Source: Sphingobium trunci
GTDB lineage: Bacteria > Pseudomonadota > Alphaproteobacteria > Sphingomonadales > Sphingomonadaceae
Length of the DNA stretch: 64,000 nucleotides
Direction: 5' to 3'
NCBI RefSeq assembly: GCF_022664535.1
Contig: NZ_JAKUJY010000001.1
Span: 124,001 to 188,000, forward strand
The position numbers and the translations under genes were made by a program. The notes beneath the pieces were generated by a model. It saw nothing but the letters and a program-made list of their open reading frames with translations, did no database searches and was not told the DNA's origin. Of this stretch, positions 37,348-46,864 are shown piece by piece (position 1 is the stretch's first letter; every line of letters begins with the position of its first letter).

Positions 37348-38704
37348 CGTCCGGCCTTTCAAGCCGCAAAACATGTCCAACAATGCCGCCGTCACCGTGG
37401 ACGGCGGAGAGATCGGGCGGGCGCAGGCGCTTCAGGCGATTGCCGCGGGAGTCGATCCGCATACGGACATGAATCCCGTCCTGCTGAAGCCGCAGGCCGA
37501 TCGCACGTCACAGCTTGTCGTCCACGGCCAGGTGCGCGGCAAATTGGGCACGGCGAATTTCCGTTCTGCCCGCGCTGCGTTGCTGGAGGCCGTGCTGGAA
37601 AGCTACGACCGGCTGAAGGCGCAATGCGACATCGTCATGGTCGAGGGGGCGGGATCGCCCGCCGAAGTGAATCTGCGCGCGGGCGACATCGCCAATATGG
37701 GCTTCGCCCGCGCAGCCAATGTGCCGGTCATATTGGTCGGCGATATCGACCGGGGCGGCGTGATCGCGGCGATCGCGGGGACCCAGACAGTGATCGATCC
37801 CGCCGACGCGGCGATGATCAGGGGCTTCCTGATCAACAAGTTCCGCGGCGATCCCGCTCTGTTCGACGACGGCTACCGGCATATAGAACGGTTGACCGGC
37901 TGGAGGGGATTGGGCGTTATTCCCTGGCTGGGCGAAGCCGTGCGCCTGCCGAGCGAGGATGCCGTCGTACTGGAACGCCCGCAGGGTCATTCGGGCGACC
38001 GGCTGATGATCGCCTGTCCGATCCTGCCGCGCATCGCCAATTTCGACGATCTCGATCCGCTGAAGCTGGAACCTGGCGTGGATGTCGTCATGGTGCCGCC
38101 GGGACAGCCCATCCCGGCCGAAGCCTCGCTCATCATCCTCCCCGGATCGAAGGCCACCATCGCCGATCTGCAGGCAGTCCGGGATCAGGGATGGGATATC
38201 GACATCCGAGCGCATCACCGGCGCGGAAAGCCGATCTGGGGCATTTGCGGCGGCTATCAGATGCTGGGACGGCGCATAGCGGACCCGGACGGGATCGAAG
38301 GTCCGCCGGGAAGCGTCGAGGGCCTTGGACTGCTGGACGTGGAGACAAGGCTGACGGCGGTCAAGCGGCTGGAGCAGACCGGCGGCCATGCGCTGGGCGA
38401 AGCCTTCACCGGCTATGAAATGCATGTCGGCGTCACGCATGGCACGGATTGCCAACGGCCCTTTTCCCTCGTCGATGGCGGGCGTGCTGATGGCGCGACG
38501 AATGGCGATGGCACCGTCGTCGGCACCTATGTCCATGGGCTGTTCGCCAGCAGCGGCCTGCGCGCCGCCCTTCTCGCCCGGCTGGGCGGCCAATCCGCGC
38601 TGGGCGACTATCAGGCGTCGGTGAATGACGCGCTGGACCGGATCGCGGCTCAACTGGAGGAACATGCCGATGTCGAGGCGCTGATCGATCTGGCGATGAA
38701 CTGA
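37253..38704 (+). CDS. cobQ: Cobyric acid synthase
   Basis: Amidates the corrin ring side chains b, d, e and g in cobalamin synthesis. 483 residues: the N-terminal P-loop-like dethiobiotin-synthetase fold [13 protein letters not shown], followed by [10 protein letters not shown] and a C-terminal class I glutaminase domain with nucleophile [10 protein letters not shown] and final YVHGLF. AGGAG seven bases before ATG 37253 fixes the start, inside the preceding frame. No other cobalamin gene and no cobalamin riboswitch is visible nearby, so this is an isolated pathway gene. Confidence 0.95.
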   Translation: MAAIMLQGTGSDVGKSLLVAGFCRALVHRGYSVRPFKPQNMSNNAAVTVDGGEIGRAQALQAIAAGVDPHTDMNPVLLKPQADRTSQLVVHGQVRGKLGTANFRSARAALLEAVLESYDRLKAQCDIVMVEGAGSPAEVNLRAGDIANMGFARAANVPVILVGDIDRGGVIAAIAGTQTVIDPADAAMIRGFLINKFRGDPALFDDGYRHIERLTGWRGLGVIPWLGEAVRLPSEDAVVLERPQGHSGDRLMIACPILPRIANFDDLDPLKLEPGVDVVMVPPGQPIPAEASLIILPGSKATIADLQAVRDQGWDIDIRAHHRRGKPIWGICGGYQMLGRRIADPDGIEGPPGSVEGLGLLDVETRLTAVKRLEQTGGHALGEAFTGYEMHVGVTHGTDCQRPFSLVDGGRADGATNGDGTVVGTYVHGLFASSGLRAALLARLGGQSALGDYQASVNDALDRIAAQLEEHADVEALIDLAMN

Positions 38705-38864
38705 CGGCGTGACGAAAGACCGCATCGACGCGGCATATTCGCGCCGTCCGGCCCGCATCTATGCAATTGGTTATATTTACGCAAAATCAGCAAGATATTA
38801 TACAAAAGCCAAAGGACATAAGTCGCACCATATAGCCATCGATTGAGGGGGCTGGGCGAAGCTT
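38705..38864 (+). promoter_or_regulatory. AT-rich leader of the type I secretion genes
   Basis: This spacer is clearly richer in A/T than its neighbours (for example 38759-38815). It contains CAATTGGTT (38764-38772), also found in the pel/GH114 divergent region. GAGGGGG stands about 15 bases before the start codon. A definite -35/-10 pair was not resolved. Confidence 0.35.
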
Positions 38865-40610
38865 ATGTTGCTTGACCTTCAAATACCGGCTGCGCCGATG
38901 AAGGCAGCGCTGGCATCCTGCAGGCGCCATTTCCTTTCATCGCTCATATTCAGCGCCCTGATGAACGTCCTCTATATCGGACCCGTACTCTACATGTTGC
39001 AGGTCTATGACAGGGTCGTCGCGGGCCAGGCGCGCCTGACCCTCCTTTTCCTGACCATCATCATCGCCGTGGTGATCGGAACCCTGTCTCTTCTGGAACA
39101 GGTGCGCTCGCGCCTGTTGATCAGGGCGAGCATGAGATTGGACCGGCAGCTCGCCGGACTGCTGCTCGATACCAGCCTGAGCGGCCGGGGACCGACCGGC
39201 GAGGCCATGAACAAGCAGGTCCTGCGCGAATTCGATACGCTGCGGCAGGCGCTGACAGGGCCGGCCATCCTGTCCTTCTTCGATTTTCCCTGGAGCCCGA
39301 TCTATGTGATCGTCTGCTTCCTCATCCATCCGGCCATCGCGGCTCTGGCGGTCGCGGGCGGCGCGGCGCTGCTGTTCATCGCCGTGCGGAACGAGAAGCG
39401 GACCAGCACGCCTTTGAAGCAGGCCAATGCGGCCGCCAACAAGGCCTATGTCAGCCAGGAGCAGACTCTTGCCGGGGCAGAGGTCATCCGGGCGCTCGGC
39501 ATGCGCAGCGCACTGGTGCGGCGCCATTTGTCCGAGCGCCGTGCCATGCTCGACCTGCAGGCCCATGCCAGCTTTGCCGGCGGCCATTATGTCGCGATCA
39601 GCAAGTTCATCCGGCTCCTGCTGCAATCGCTGGCGCTGGGGCTTGGCGCATGGCTGGCGATCAACAACCAGATTTCGGCCGGCGCGATCTTTGCCTCTTC
39701 CTTCCTGGTCGGGCGAGCCCTGGCGCCGATCGACCAGTTGCTCGGCGCATGGCGCAACGTCGTCCATGCCCGGGCCAGCTATGCGACGCTGAATGACCTG
39801 CTCGCCGCCAGGGAAGCGGATATCACCCTCACCAAATTGCCCGCCCCTGTCGGTCATATCTCCATCGAGCATCTGACCCATTTCCTGCCGAACCAGGAAA
39901 GGCCGATCCTGGCGGACATCAGCTTCACGGTCGAGCCGGGCGAAGTCGTCGCCATTGTCGGACCAAGCGGCGCGGGCAAGTCCACCCTGCTGCGAATGCT
40001 GTCCGGCGCCACGCGGCCGTTGCGCGGATCGATCCGCTATGACGGCGCGAATATCCAGGACTGGGACACGGAACGGCTCGCTTCCCATGTCGGCTATCTG
40101 CCGCAGGACACGTCGCTCTTCGCCGGGACGATCAAGGAGAATATCGCGCGCTTCCAGAATTGCCTGTCCGACGACGACGATGCCGTGGATGCCGCCGTGA
40201 TCGAGGCGGCACGGTTGAGCGGCGCGCACGACATGATCCAGCACCTGCCGGGCGGCTATAATCTGACGCTGGGCTGGGGCGGACGTGGCCTTTCCGCCGG
40301 ACAGGCCCAGCGCGTGGGACTGGCCCGGGCGCTTTACAAGGCGCCCCCGCTCATCTTTCTGGACGAACCCAATGCGCATCTCGACGCCGAGGGCGAGGTG
40401 CGGCTGGTGGCAACGCTGGCGGACCTCAAGAAAAAGAACGCATCGGTCATCATCGTCGCCCATCGCATGGGAATATTGGGTGTGGTCGACAAGATCATGG
40501 TGATGCGCGAAGGGCGGCTGGAAACCTTCGGCCCGCGCGATGAAGTGCTGGGGCGGCTGAAAGCGATCCAGTCCGAAGAGCAACCCACTTCGCAAATGGC
40601 AGAAGGGTGA
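38865..40610 (+). CDS. Type I secretion ABC transporter (PrtD-like)
   Basis: The inner-membrane ATPase of a type I exporter for RTX proteins, 581 residues. Six TM helices lie in the first half (SSLIFSALMNVLYIGPVLYM onwards). The ATPase has Walker A GPSGAGKSTLLRML, signature LSAGQAQRVGLARAL, Walker B PLIFLDEPNAHLD and H-loop VAHRMG. It has no N-terminal C39-like domain, as in the protease-exporter branch. It is coupled to the HlyD gene by a GTGA overlap. The nearest plausible cargo is the RTX protein encoded at 50875-55152. Confidence 0.93.
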   Translation: MLLDLQIPAAPMKAALASCRRHFLSSLIFSALMNVLYIGPVLYMLQVYDRVVAGQARLTLLFLTIIIAVVIGTLSLLEQVRSRLLIRASMRLDRQLAGLLLDTSLSGRGPTGEAMNKQVLREFDTLRQALTGPAILSFFDFPWSPIYVIVCFLIHPAIAALAVAGGAALLFIAVRNEKRTSTPLKQANAAANKAYVSQEQTLAGAEVIRALGMRSALVRRHLSERRAMLDLQAHASFAGGHYVAISKFIRLLLQSLALGLGAWLAINNQISAGAIFASSFLVGRALAPIDQLLGAWRNVVHARASYATLNDLLAAREADITLTKLPAPVGHISIEHLTHFLPNQERPILADISFTVEPGEVVAIVGPSGAGKSTLLRMLSGATRPLRGSIRYDGANIQDWDTERLASHVGYLPQDTSLFAGTIKENIARFQNCLSDDDDAVDAAVIEAARLSGAHDMIQHLPGGYNLTLGWGGRGLSAGQAQRVGLARALYKAPPLIFLDEPNAHLDAEGEVRLVATLADLKKKNASVIIVAHRMGILGVVDKIMVMREGRLETFGPRDEVLGRLKAIQSEEQPTSQMAEG

Positions 40611-42007
40611 GGGGCGCCATGGGGGAGGTCCAAATCAGCGACGCCAGCGGAGCCGTCCAGCTCTTTTACCCCGGCGTGAACGGTGCCAGCGGCGAAACGA
40701 TCGACGACCGGCCCGATCGCGACATGCGCATGGGCACGATCATCGCCGTGGCCTTCTTCGTCCTCTTCCTGGGCTGGGCCGCCTTTGCTCGGCTGGATGC
40801 AGCGGCTTATGCACCGGGCCGGCTTACCGTCTCGGGGCAGCGGCAATCGGTTCAGCATCGCGACGGCGGCGTGGTCGGAGCGATCTTCGTCAAGGAAGGG
40901 CAGCATGTCCGGCAGGGCCAGCCGCTGATGGAACTGGCCGCCGCCGAAGTCCGGGCGCAGGCGCGCATGTATGGAGCGCAGGCGATCGAACTCCAGGCGC
41001 AACGGGCGCGACTCATCGCCGAGCAGCTGGGCGCCGGCCATGTCGAATGGCCGGCCGCGTTCGCGACGCTCACCGGACAGGAGAAGGAGGATGCGCAAGA
41101 GGCGATCCGCCTTCAGCAGACGCAGTTCAACGCGCGATCTTCCGTGCTGATGGCGCAGACCGGCGTGTTGCGGGAGCAGGCGAACCAGGTCCAGCAGACC
41201 GCGCGCGGCTACCGCTCCCAACTGACCGCCTCGTCGGAACAGGCGCGCCTGATCGGTGAGGAACTGGACAGCCTGCGTGACGTGGCGGACAAGGGTTTCG
41301 TCTCCAAGTCGCGGATCCGGTCGCTGGAACGCGCGCGCGCCGACCTTCAGGGGCAGGAGGGGCAATTCACGGCCAGCATCGCCCGGTCGGGAGCCGAGGC
41401 GGGCGAGAACCGGTTGAAGGCGCTGGAGGCGGAGAAAGCCTATAAGGAGCGCGCCGCCTCGGAACTGCGCGATGTCGAGTTTTCACTCAACGAAATATTG
41501 CCCAAATATCGCGCGGCCAAGGATCAGCTCGCGCGGCTGGAGATACGATCGCCCGCCACCGGCACGATCGTGGGCCTGACGATCTTCACCGTCGGCGGCG
41601 TGATTGCTCCGGGCCAAAAGCTGATGGATATCGTTCCCGACCGCGCAGGGCTGGTAATCGAAGCGCGGATCGCACCCGATGATATCGATGATCTGAAGGT
41701 CGGGCAGAAAGCGCAGATCCGCTTCACCAGCCTGCATGAACGCGACCTGCCGATCATGGACGGGCAGATCACCCGCCTGTCCGCCGACAGTTTTCAGGAC
41801 GAGAAGACCGGCGTGTCCTTCTACACCGCCGAAGTCAGGGTTCCCTCACGGGAACTGGACGTGATCCGGAAGGTGCGCGGCGCTGACTTCGCCCTGAAAG
41901 CGGGAATGCCGGTGCAGGTTCTCGTGCCGCTACGGCGGCGGACCGCACTGCAATATGCATTCGAACCCCTCACCCAATCGCTCTGGCTGGCCTTCCGCGA
42001 ACATTAG
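40607..42007 (+). CDS. HlyD-family periplasmic adaptor of the type I exporter (PrtE-like)
   Basis: The membrane-fusion protein linking the ABC transporter to an outer-membrane channel. 466 residues: cytoplasmic N-terminus, one TM helix (about 46-66, IIAVAFFVLFLGWAAFARLD), then lipoyl half-motif QHRDGGVVGAIFVKEGQHV. A long coiled coil follows (about 115-285, many Q/A/R/E), then the second lipoyl part IRSPATGTIVGLTIF and a C-terminal beta domain. The start is GTG 40607 or ATG four codons later. The TolC-type partner is absent and must be supplied from elsewhere. Confidence 0.92.
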   Translation: MRGAMGEVQISDASGAVQLFYPGVNGASGETIDDRPDRDMRMGTIIAVAFFVLFLGWAAFARLDAAAYAPGRLTVSGQRQSVQHRDGGVVGAIFVKEGQHVRQGQPLMELAAAEVRAQARMYGAQAIELQAQRARLIAEQLGAGHVEWPAAFATLTGQEKEDAQEAIRLQQTQFNARSSVLMAQTGVLREQANQVQQTARGYRSQLTASSEQARLIGEELDSLRDVADKGFVSKSRIRSLERARADLQGQEGQFTASIARSGAEAGENRLKALEAEKAYKERAASELRDVEFSLNEILPKYRAAKDQLARLEIRSPATGTIVGLTIFTVGGVIAPGQKLMDIVPDRAGLVIEARIAPDDIDDLKVGQKAQIRFTSLHERDLPIMDGQITRLSADSFQDEKTGVSFYTAEVRVPSRELDVIRKVRGADFALKAGMPVQVLVPLRRRTALQYAFEPLTQSLWLAFREH

Positions 42008-42013
42008 CGCCAA

Positions 42014-43513
42014 TCACTGCAACTCCGAAAAGCGGGCCTGCGCGCCCAGACCGTTATAGATGTGCCGGTATTCCGCGATGATGGCGCTACGATCATAGTC
42101 GCTGAGCACCCGTTCACGCAGCGCCTCCCCCATGGAACGGCGAAGGGACGGGCTACGAAGCAGGCTGAGTATGGCTGCGGCCGTCCCTTCGGGGTTGACG
42201 AGCTGGGTCACTATGCCTCCCGCCCGGTCCGCGGCGGATCGGCCCTCGACCATCTCCCGGCAACTGCCGACATCGGGGGCAATGACCGGAATGCCGCAAG
42301 CGCCCCCCTCCAGAATGACGAGCGGTTGCGCTTCGGAAAGACTGGTCAGCACCAGAATGTTGATCCGCGGCAGCCATTCGCTAACGTTGACCCGACCGGC
42401 AAACTGGACGGCATTGGCGATCCCCAGTTCCTGCACCAGGGCGTTGCAGTCGGCGGCATAATCGGGGTCCTCGTCCAGCGGACCCAATATCGCGAAGCGT
42501 ATTTCGGGCATTTCCGCCAGCACCAGGGCAGCCGCTCTCACAAATGTCTTGATATCCTTGATCGGAACGACCCGACCGATCAGCGCCACGAGCGGGCGCG
42601 CGGGATCACAGTTGCGCTCCATATGGATGAAGCGGTCGGCATCGATTCCGTTGGGAATGACCCGCAGCCGGTCCGGCCGGGCGCCAAGCCGCCGCTGGGT
42701 CTGGTTGTTGGCGCCATAAAGGGCAATGATGGGGTCGCAGGCATCGTAGCAGGCACGCGTATAGGTCTGGAACACGGCCAGCCACAGGTCGCGCAGGTCA
42801 TGCCCCTCCCGGTCCAGCGTCAGCCCGGTCTCGATCTGGTCGCCGATCCAGTCGGCCATCATGATCTCGATCTGCCGCTCCAGCATGTAGATGCCATGTT
42901 CGGTGATGAAGGCGGGCTGCCCCGTTTCATAGGCCGCGCGCGCGGCCAGCAAGCCTGCAAAGCCCGTGGAAATGGTGTGATAGACCTTCGCCCGGGGCAA
43001 GGGCACCAGCAGCATCTTGAGCAACCCGCCCAACAGAACCCGCATCGCCCAGAAAAAATGGTGAAAGGAGGACGAGCGGAAAGCGGTGTCGTAATAATGG
43101 GTGAAAAGATCGAATATCTCCGGATTGGAAAGCAGATCGCCCGCGGCAGGGGTGGGCTTCAGCCTGCCGAGGGCCTTTTGCAGACGGATCAGGTCGTCCT
43201 TCCCGCCGGTCGACAGGAAGGCGAGCAGAAGCCGCCCGATCCGCCTCATCTGAAGGGCAGGATAGCGGCGCGGCACGCACGGCTCGACCAGCAGCGGCAC
43301 TTCCAGGATGCCGGCCACATTGGAGGGAGGCACGACCTGCCACGGCTGCGGATGGGCGCCCGCCTTGATCGCCACGATGGTGAAGCGCAGGTCCGGCATG
43401 CTCAGGACCAGATCCTGCAGCCAGCTCGATACGCCGCCGACGACGAAGGGATAGGCCCCCTCGACGATCAGGCAGACATCGCATTGCGCGATTTCCGGAG
43501 CGCTGCGCATCAC
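42014..43513 (-). CDS. pelF: PelF-type GT4 glycosyltransferase
   Basis: The cytosolic polymerase of Pel exopolysaccharide (UDP-GalNAc donor in Pseudomonas aeruginosa). 499 residues, close to the 507 of the reference. The family-specific N-terminus is CLIVEGAYPFVVGGVSSWLQ. The retaining GT4 core has LIGRVVPIKDIKTFV and the EX7E motif EAQPLVILE at about 394-402. It is the last gene of the pel operon; GTG 43513 overlaps the pelE stop, and ATG 43510 is an alternative. It converges on the type I secretion genes with six bases between the stops. Confidence 0.94.
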   Translation of the reverse strand: MMRSAPEIAQCDVCLIVEGAYPFVVGGVSSWLQDLVLSMPDLRFTIVAIKAGAHPQPWQVVPPSNVAGILEVPLLVEPCVPRRYPALQMRRIGRLLLAFLSTGGKDDLIRLQKALGRLKPTPAAGDLLSNPEIFDLFTHYYDTAFRSSSFHHFFWAMRVLLGGLLKMLLVPLPRAKVYHTISTGFAGLLAARAAYETGQPAFITEHGIYMLERQIEIMMADWIGDQIETGLTLDREGHDLRDLWLAVFQTYTRACYDACDPIIALYGANNQTQRRLGARPDRLRVIPNGIDADRFIHMERNCDPARPLVALIGRVVPIKDIKTFVRAAALVLAEMPEIRFAILGPLDEDPDYAADCNALVQELGIANAVQFAGRVNVSEWLPRINILVLTSLSEAQPLVILEGGACGIPVIAPDVGSCREMVEGRSAADRAGGIVTQLVNPEGTAAAILSLLRSPSLRRSMGEALRERVLSDYDRSAIIAEYRHIYNGLGAQARFSELQ

Positions 43514-44379
43514 GGCACCCGCCCCATGCCGGAGACGCCAGCGGGCGATGACAGCACCGCTCCGCTCTGCTCCATTTCCCGCCTCAACCGGGTGCGGACG
43601 GCCCTCAACGCGCGGCGGCGGCCGTCATGGGCCATAAACGCCCCCGCAATCTCGCCCAATTTCCTGCTCGCCTCCTGACACAGGCGAAGGCGCTGCGCCT
43701 TGGGCAGCAACTGGTTGAAACAACCATGATCCGCGAGCAACATCGTCAGCGCATAGCGATCGTCCAAATTCTGGCTGAGGGCGATCCGGGCCTGAAGCTC
43801 GCTGCGCTGCAGGGCCAGATTGTAGCTGACCTGCGCGGCGGCGGCGGCAGCGAGGGCACGGATGGTCTGGTCCTCATCGGCCAGCGCCATGACGATCAGC
43901 GGCGACAGTCTCGGCTCAAAGGAAATGACGGCCGTCTCCAACGCCCGATAACGCGCCTGCAAAGTGCCGTAACGCAACATGGTGGCCAATGATCCGATTT
44001 CGTCGCATTCCGGATAGCGCACCCGTTCATCCAGAATACGGCCCAGCCTTTCGGCTGGCGAAACGCTGTTCATGGACCGGTTTTCGCGGACAGGGCCATG
44101 GCGATAGACGATTTGCCGCCTGGCCCGGCCGTTGCGCACCAGCGGCGAAAGCAGCAGGCACACCATTATTCCCGCCGGACCAAAGGCTGCCCCGATCGGC
44201 AACGCAAAGGACTGAATCGCCGTAAAGTCGCGCAGGCGCGCCGTCAACAGCAGCAGGATCCCAACGGTAAGCAGCAGATGCGCAGGACCGAACCAGATGA
44301 TCGCGCCCTGCCCTGCCAGCATTGCGCCGAAGAGCAGAAGCAGGTCCAGAATGGCAAGAAGAGCGAGCAGCGCAATCAC
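43510..44379 (-). CDS. pelE: PelE-like inner-membrane protein
   Basis: 289 residues with two or three N-terminal TM helices (LLALLAILDLLLLFGAML, AHLLLTVGILLLL and AAFGPAGIMVCLLLSPL) and a helical, TPR/HEAT-like cytoplasmic part from about residue 100. Sequence identity to known PelE is not obvious by eye. Topology, size and position between pelD and pelF make the call. In Pseudomonas PelE forms an inner-membrane complex with PelD, PelF and PelG. The start GTG 44379 overlaps the pelD stop as GTGA. Confidence 0.75.
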   Translation of the reverse strand: MIALLALLAILDLLLLFGAMLAGQGAIIWFGPAHLLLTVGILLLLTARLRDFTAIQSFALPIGAAFGPAGIMVCLLLSPLVRNGRARRQIVYRHGPVRENRSMNSVSPAERLGRILDERVRYPECDEIGSLATMLRYGTLQARYRALETAVISFEPRLSPLIVMALADEDQTIRALAAAAAAQVSYNLALQRSELQARIALSQNLDDRYALTMLLADHGCFNQLLPKAQRLRLCQEASRKLGEIAGAFMAHDGRRRALRAVRTRLRREMEQSGAVLSSPAGVSGMGRVP

Positions 44380-45323
44380 GCAACCTTCCCTTGGGGGACC
44401 AGCCATTTCGGCATGGCCTCCTGTTCTCTGGCGAACAGTCCCGCTGTCCCGCCCAACAGATCGGCGATCTGGCGCAGTTGCGCCATATAGGCCTCGGTCG
44501 TCCGCGCGCCGATGATGCTGTGAATGACGATCACGGCCGCCAACGCGTCATCCCGATCCAGGACCGGCAGCGCCACGATGCCGATCTCCGCCAGCATCGC
44601 CTGATCCGCCGCGCAATCATGCTGGAAGGACCGGGGGGTGGCCAGCATCGCCTCGGCCAACAGGGACCGGGTCAGCTCCGGCGGTGGGTCGGCCGCGGCC
44701 CTGCCCGAAAAACGCGCGATCATCTGGCGGCCGCTCACATCGTAGAAGGTAAAATCCTCCGTCTGTGCCGCGAGCGCGATCATCCGCGCGATCGCTTCCG
44801 CCCGGCCTTCCGGATCGCCTTCCATCAGTTTCAGCCCCGCGTCCACCGCCTGGACCACCGTTCGCTGTTCCGTTGCGATCCTGACCTGCAACTTCCGGTT
44901 GGTATCGGTGAGATGCGCGATGACCTCCGCCAGCCTTTTCCAGTTGCGATCCATCGCCTCATGATGCCGTTCCTGATCGGCGATGCGGTTCATCCGGCTG
45001 GCGGTCACCTCCCCGATCACAAGGGCGGCCACCATCCACAGCATCGGCTGAACGGAAAGGCGCAGCTGCTGTTCCAGATGATCCACCGGCGCCGGGCCGA
45101 TGTCGGACCAATTCAACCAGATGGCGCTCGCGATGATCCCCGCGACCAGACCCATGCCGGTGCCGTAGGCGATCGCCATCGCCAGCACCGGAAGCCAATA
45201 GGGGTTGGGGTTGAGACCGGAAAATGCGTTGCCCTGCAGCAGTCCCCTGTCGACGGCGACAAGTGCTGCGAAAAGAACCAGCATTTCCGTGCATTGCAGG
45301 AAGATGGGCCGATGTTTCAGCAT
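44376..45323 (-). CDS. pelD: PelD-like protein, GAF domain only (no GGDEF)
   Basis: 315 residues. N-terminal TM region (TEMLVLFAALVAVDRG; YWLPVLAMAIAYGTGMGLVAGIIA; MLWMVAALVIGEVTA), then a coiled coil with ADQERHHEAM...LAEVIAHLTDTNRKLQVRI, then a GAF domain (about 175-300). The segment VIGEVTASRMNRI and the coiled coil match the PelD plan. The P. aeruginosa protein is about 455 residues and ends in a degenerate GGDEF domain that binds c-di-GMP. That domain is completely missing here; the frame stops directly after the GAF. It overlaps its neighbours on both sides by four bases. Confidence 0.82.
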   Translation of the reverse strand: MLKHRPIFLQCTEMLVLFAALVAVDRGLLQGNAFSGLNPNPYWLPVLAMAIAYGTGMGLVAGIIASAIWLNWSDIGPAPVDHLEQQLRLSVQPMLWMVAALVIGEVTASRMNRIADQERHHEAMDRNWKRLAEVIAHLTDTNRKLQVRIATEQRTVVQAVDAGLKLMEGDPEGRAEAIARMIALAAQTEDFTFYDVSGRQMIARFSGRAAADPPPELTRSLLAEAMLATPRSFQHDCAADQAMLAEIGIVALPVLDRDDALAAVIVIHSIIGARTTEAYMAQLRQIADLLGGTAGLFAREQEAMPKWLVPQGKVA

Positions 45324-46864
45324 CAATGTCTCCCGAAGTAGCGCGTCAGCGCAACGCGCAGATAAAGCTGCCGTCCCGAAATGCCCGGCCGGCTGATCGA
45401 ACTGATGCCGCCGCTGGCCTGCAGGCGCCATCCCGCGCCCAGCCGGCCCGTCGCGCTGACATTGGCGGTGGGACCGTCGGTCTTGCCTTTCCGATCGAAG
45501 GTCCAGCCCGCGGCCCCGGTCAATTGCCACCGGGTCCAGGACATGCCGGACACGAGCTGGAAGCTGTGATTTTCCCGGTCGATGAGGGGGATATAGGCAA
45601 GGCCATTGGGCCTCGCGTCTGTTCGGTGGACATATTCCGCGTCCAGCCGATAGCTGATCGCCAGCGAGGGTGATCCGCGAAGGAGCAGATAATCAAGGCC
45701 GCCGGTCACGCTGACGCTTCGCGTGCGGATACCGGTTCCGCGAAGGCCATAGCCGTTCCATGCCCCGTCGGCCTGCACCACCAGTTCGGGCGTCAGCCGT
45801 ATCGTCCCGCCTATGCCTGCCCGGCTGATATGCCCGCCGAAGGTCGACTGTTCGGGTGTCGCCAGATCCGGCAGATGATAGGCGAACACCAGCCGCGCCT
45901 GCTTTTCGGGCGGCCCCAGGAACAGTCGGGCACCACCGCCGAAGACTTTCTCGTCCAGTTGCGCGCTGCCCTGCAGTTCGATCCGGGAAACGGGGCCGAG
46001 ATCGATCGTCGCGAACAGGTCGCCAATGGCGGAGCGGGATGTCCGGTTGTTCAATATGCCGGTGGGACCATAGACGGTGTCGGCTTCCGAACGAACCCAG
46101 CGAAGGCCCGCACCGGCCGAAATGCGCGGGGCGACCGGGACCATGGCGTTGATGCCGCTTTCCAGCTGCCAGAAGACCTTGCCTCCCCTGGCCGTCACGG
46201 CGGCCATGGCATTGCCGCCGGATTCGGCGATGGTCTGCCGGGCAAAGGGGTCATCGGCCGCCAGGTTGCGATAGCGGTTCGCACCCAGCGCCAGGGCGCC
46301 TTCCGCGACCTCCATGTCGCCCAGCAGGCGCTGGACCCGCTTGTCGCCGGGATGCGCCGCCGCCAGCGGCGCCAGCCGCCGCCGCGCCAGATCGGGATAG
46401 CCAGCCGCCGCATCGGCCTGCGCCCGTGCGATGGTCAGTTCCATGTCCATGTCGGTCGTCTCGGCCACAGGCGGCTGAAAAGGCGGGGACGACGCGGGCA
46501 AGGCAGGTTCATCGGGAAGGAAACGGACGCGCAGGCTGCGCCCCTGCACGACCGCCTCCAGCCGCCTTCCGCTGGCAGGGCGCAGGACAAGGCTGTCGTC
46601 GTTCCAGCGCAGGTCGGCCAGATCGTCCCCGGCCGCCTTTGCAAAATCCTTCAACTGCTGGTCCGTGATCGCCTGATCGAACCGGACGACCAGATCATAG
46701 TCACTCCTTTCGACCTGAAGATGGACGTCCCGGCTCCATGTCAGATCGACGCTTCGCCCCTCGGTGGCCGAAGCCGGGGTGGAAACGCCCATGTCAGGCG
46801 GAAGGGTCGCGATCAGGAGCGGCGGCGGCCCCGCAAGCAAGAGGGACGCGACCAGCGGCATCAT
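45323..46864 (-). CDS. pelB: PelB C-terminal half: outer-membrane beta-barrel porin
   Basis: 513 residues: signal peptide (PLVASLLLAGPPPLLIATLP), a soluble beta domain (about 38-120), a short TPR-like stretch (MELTIARAQADAAAGYPDLA, HPGDKRVQRLLGDMEVAEG), then many alternating amphipathic strands to the end. This corresponds to the barrel domain of PelB, through which Pel polymer leaves the outer membrane. It has its own Sec signal, so it is a separate protein from the TPR half. Start overlaps the previous stop (ATGA). Confidence 0.8.
   Translation of the reverse strand: MMPLVASLLLAGPPPLLIATLPPDMGVSTPASATEGRSVDLTWSRDVHLQVERSDYDLVVRFDQAITDQQLKDFAKAAGDDLADLRWNDDSLVLRPASGRRLEAVVQGRSLRVRFLPDEPALPASSPPFQPPVAETTDMDMELTIARAQADAAAGYPDLARRRLAPLAAAHPGDKRVQRLLGDMEVAEGALALGANRYRNLAADDPFARQTIAESGGNAMAAVTARGGKVFWQLESGINAMVPVAPRISAGAGLRWVRSEADTVYGPTGILNNRTSRSAIGDLFATIDLGPVSRIELQGSAQLDEKVFGGGARLFLGPPEKQARLVFAYHLPDLATPEQSTFGGHISRAGIGGTIRLTPELVVQADGAWNGYGLRGTGIRTRSVSVTGGLDYLLLRGSPSLAISYRLDAEYVHRTDARPNGLAYIPLIDRENHSFQLVSGMSWTRWQLTGAAGWTFDRKGKTDGPTANVSATGRLGAGWRLQASGGISSISRPGISGRQLYLRVALTRYFGRH

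Noticed and set aside
38705-38864. Copy of the tRNA-Arg 3' end as left attachment site of an island
   Set aside because: No match to the tRNA 3' sequence was seen near the left edge of the Pel/T1SS block.
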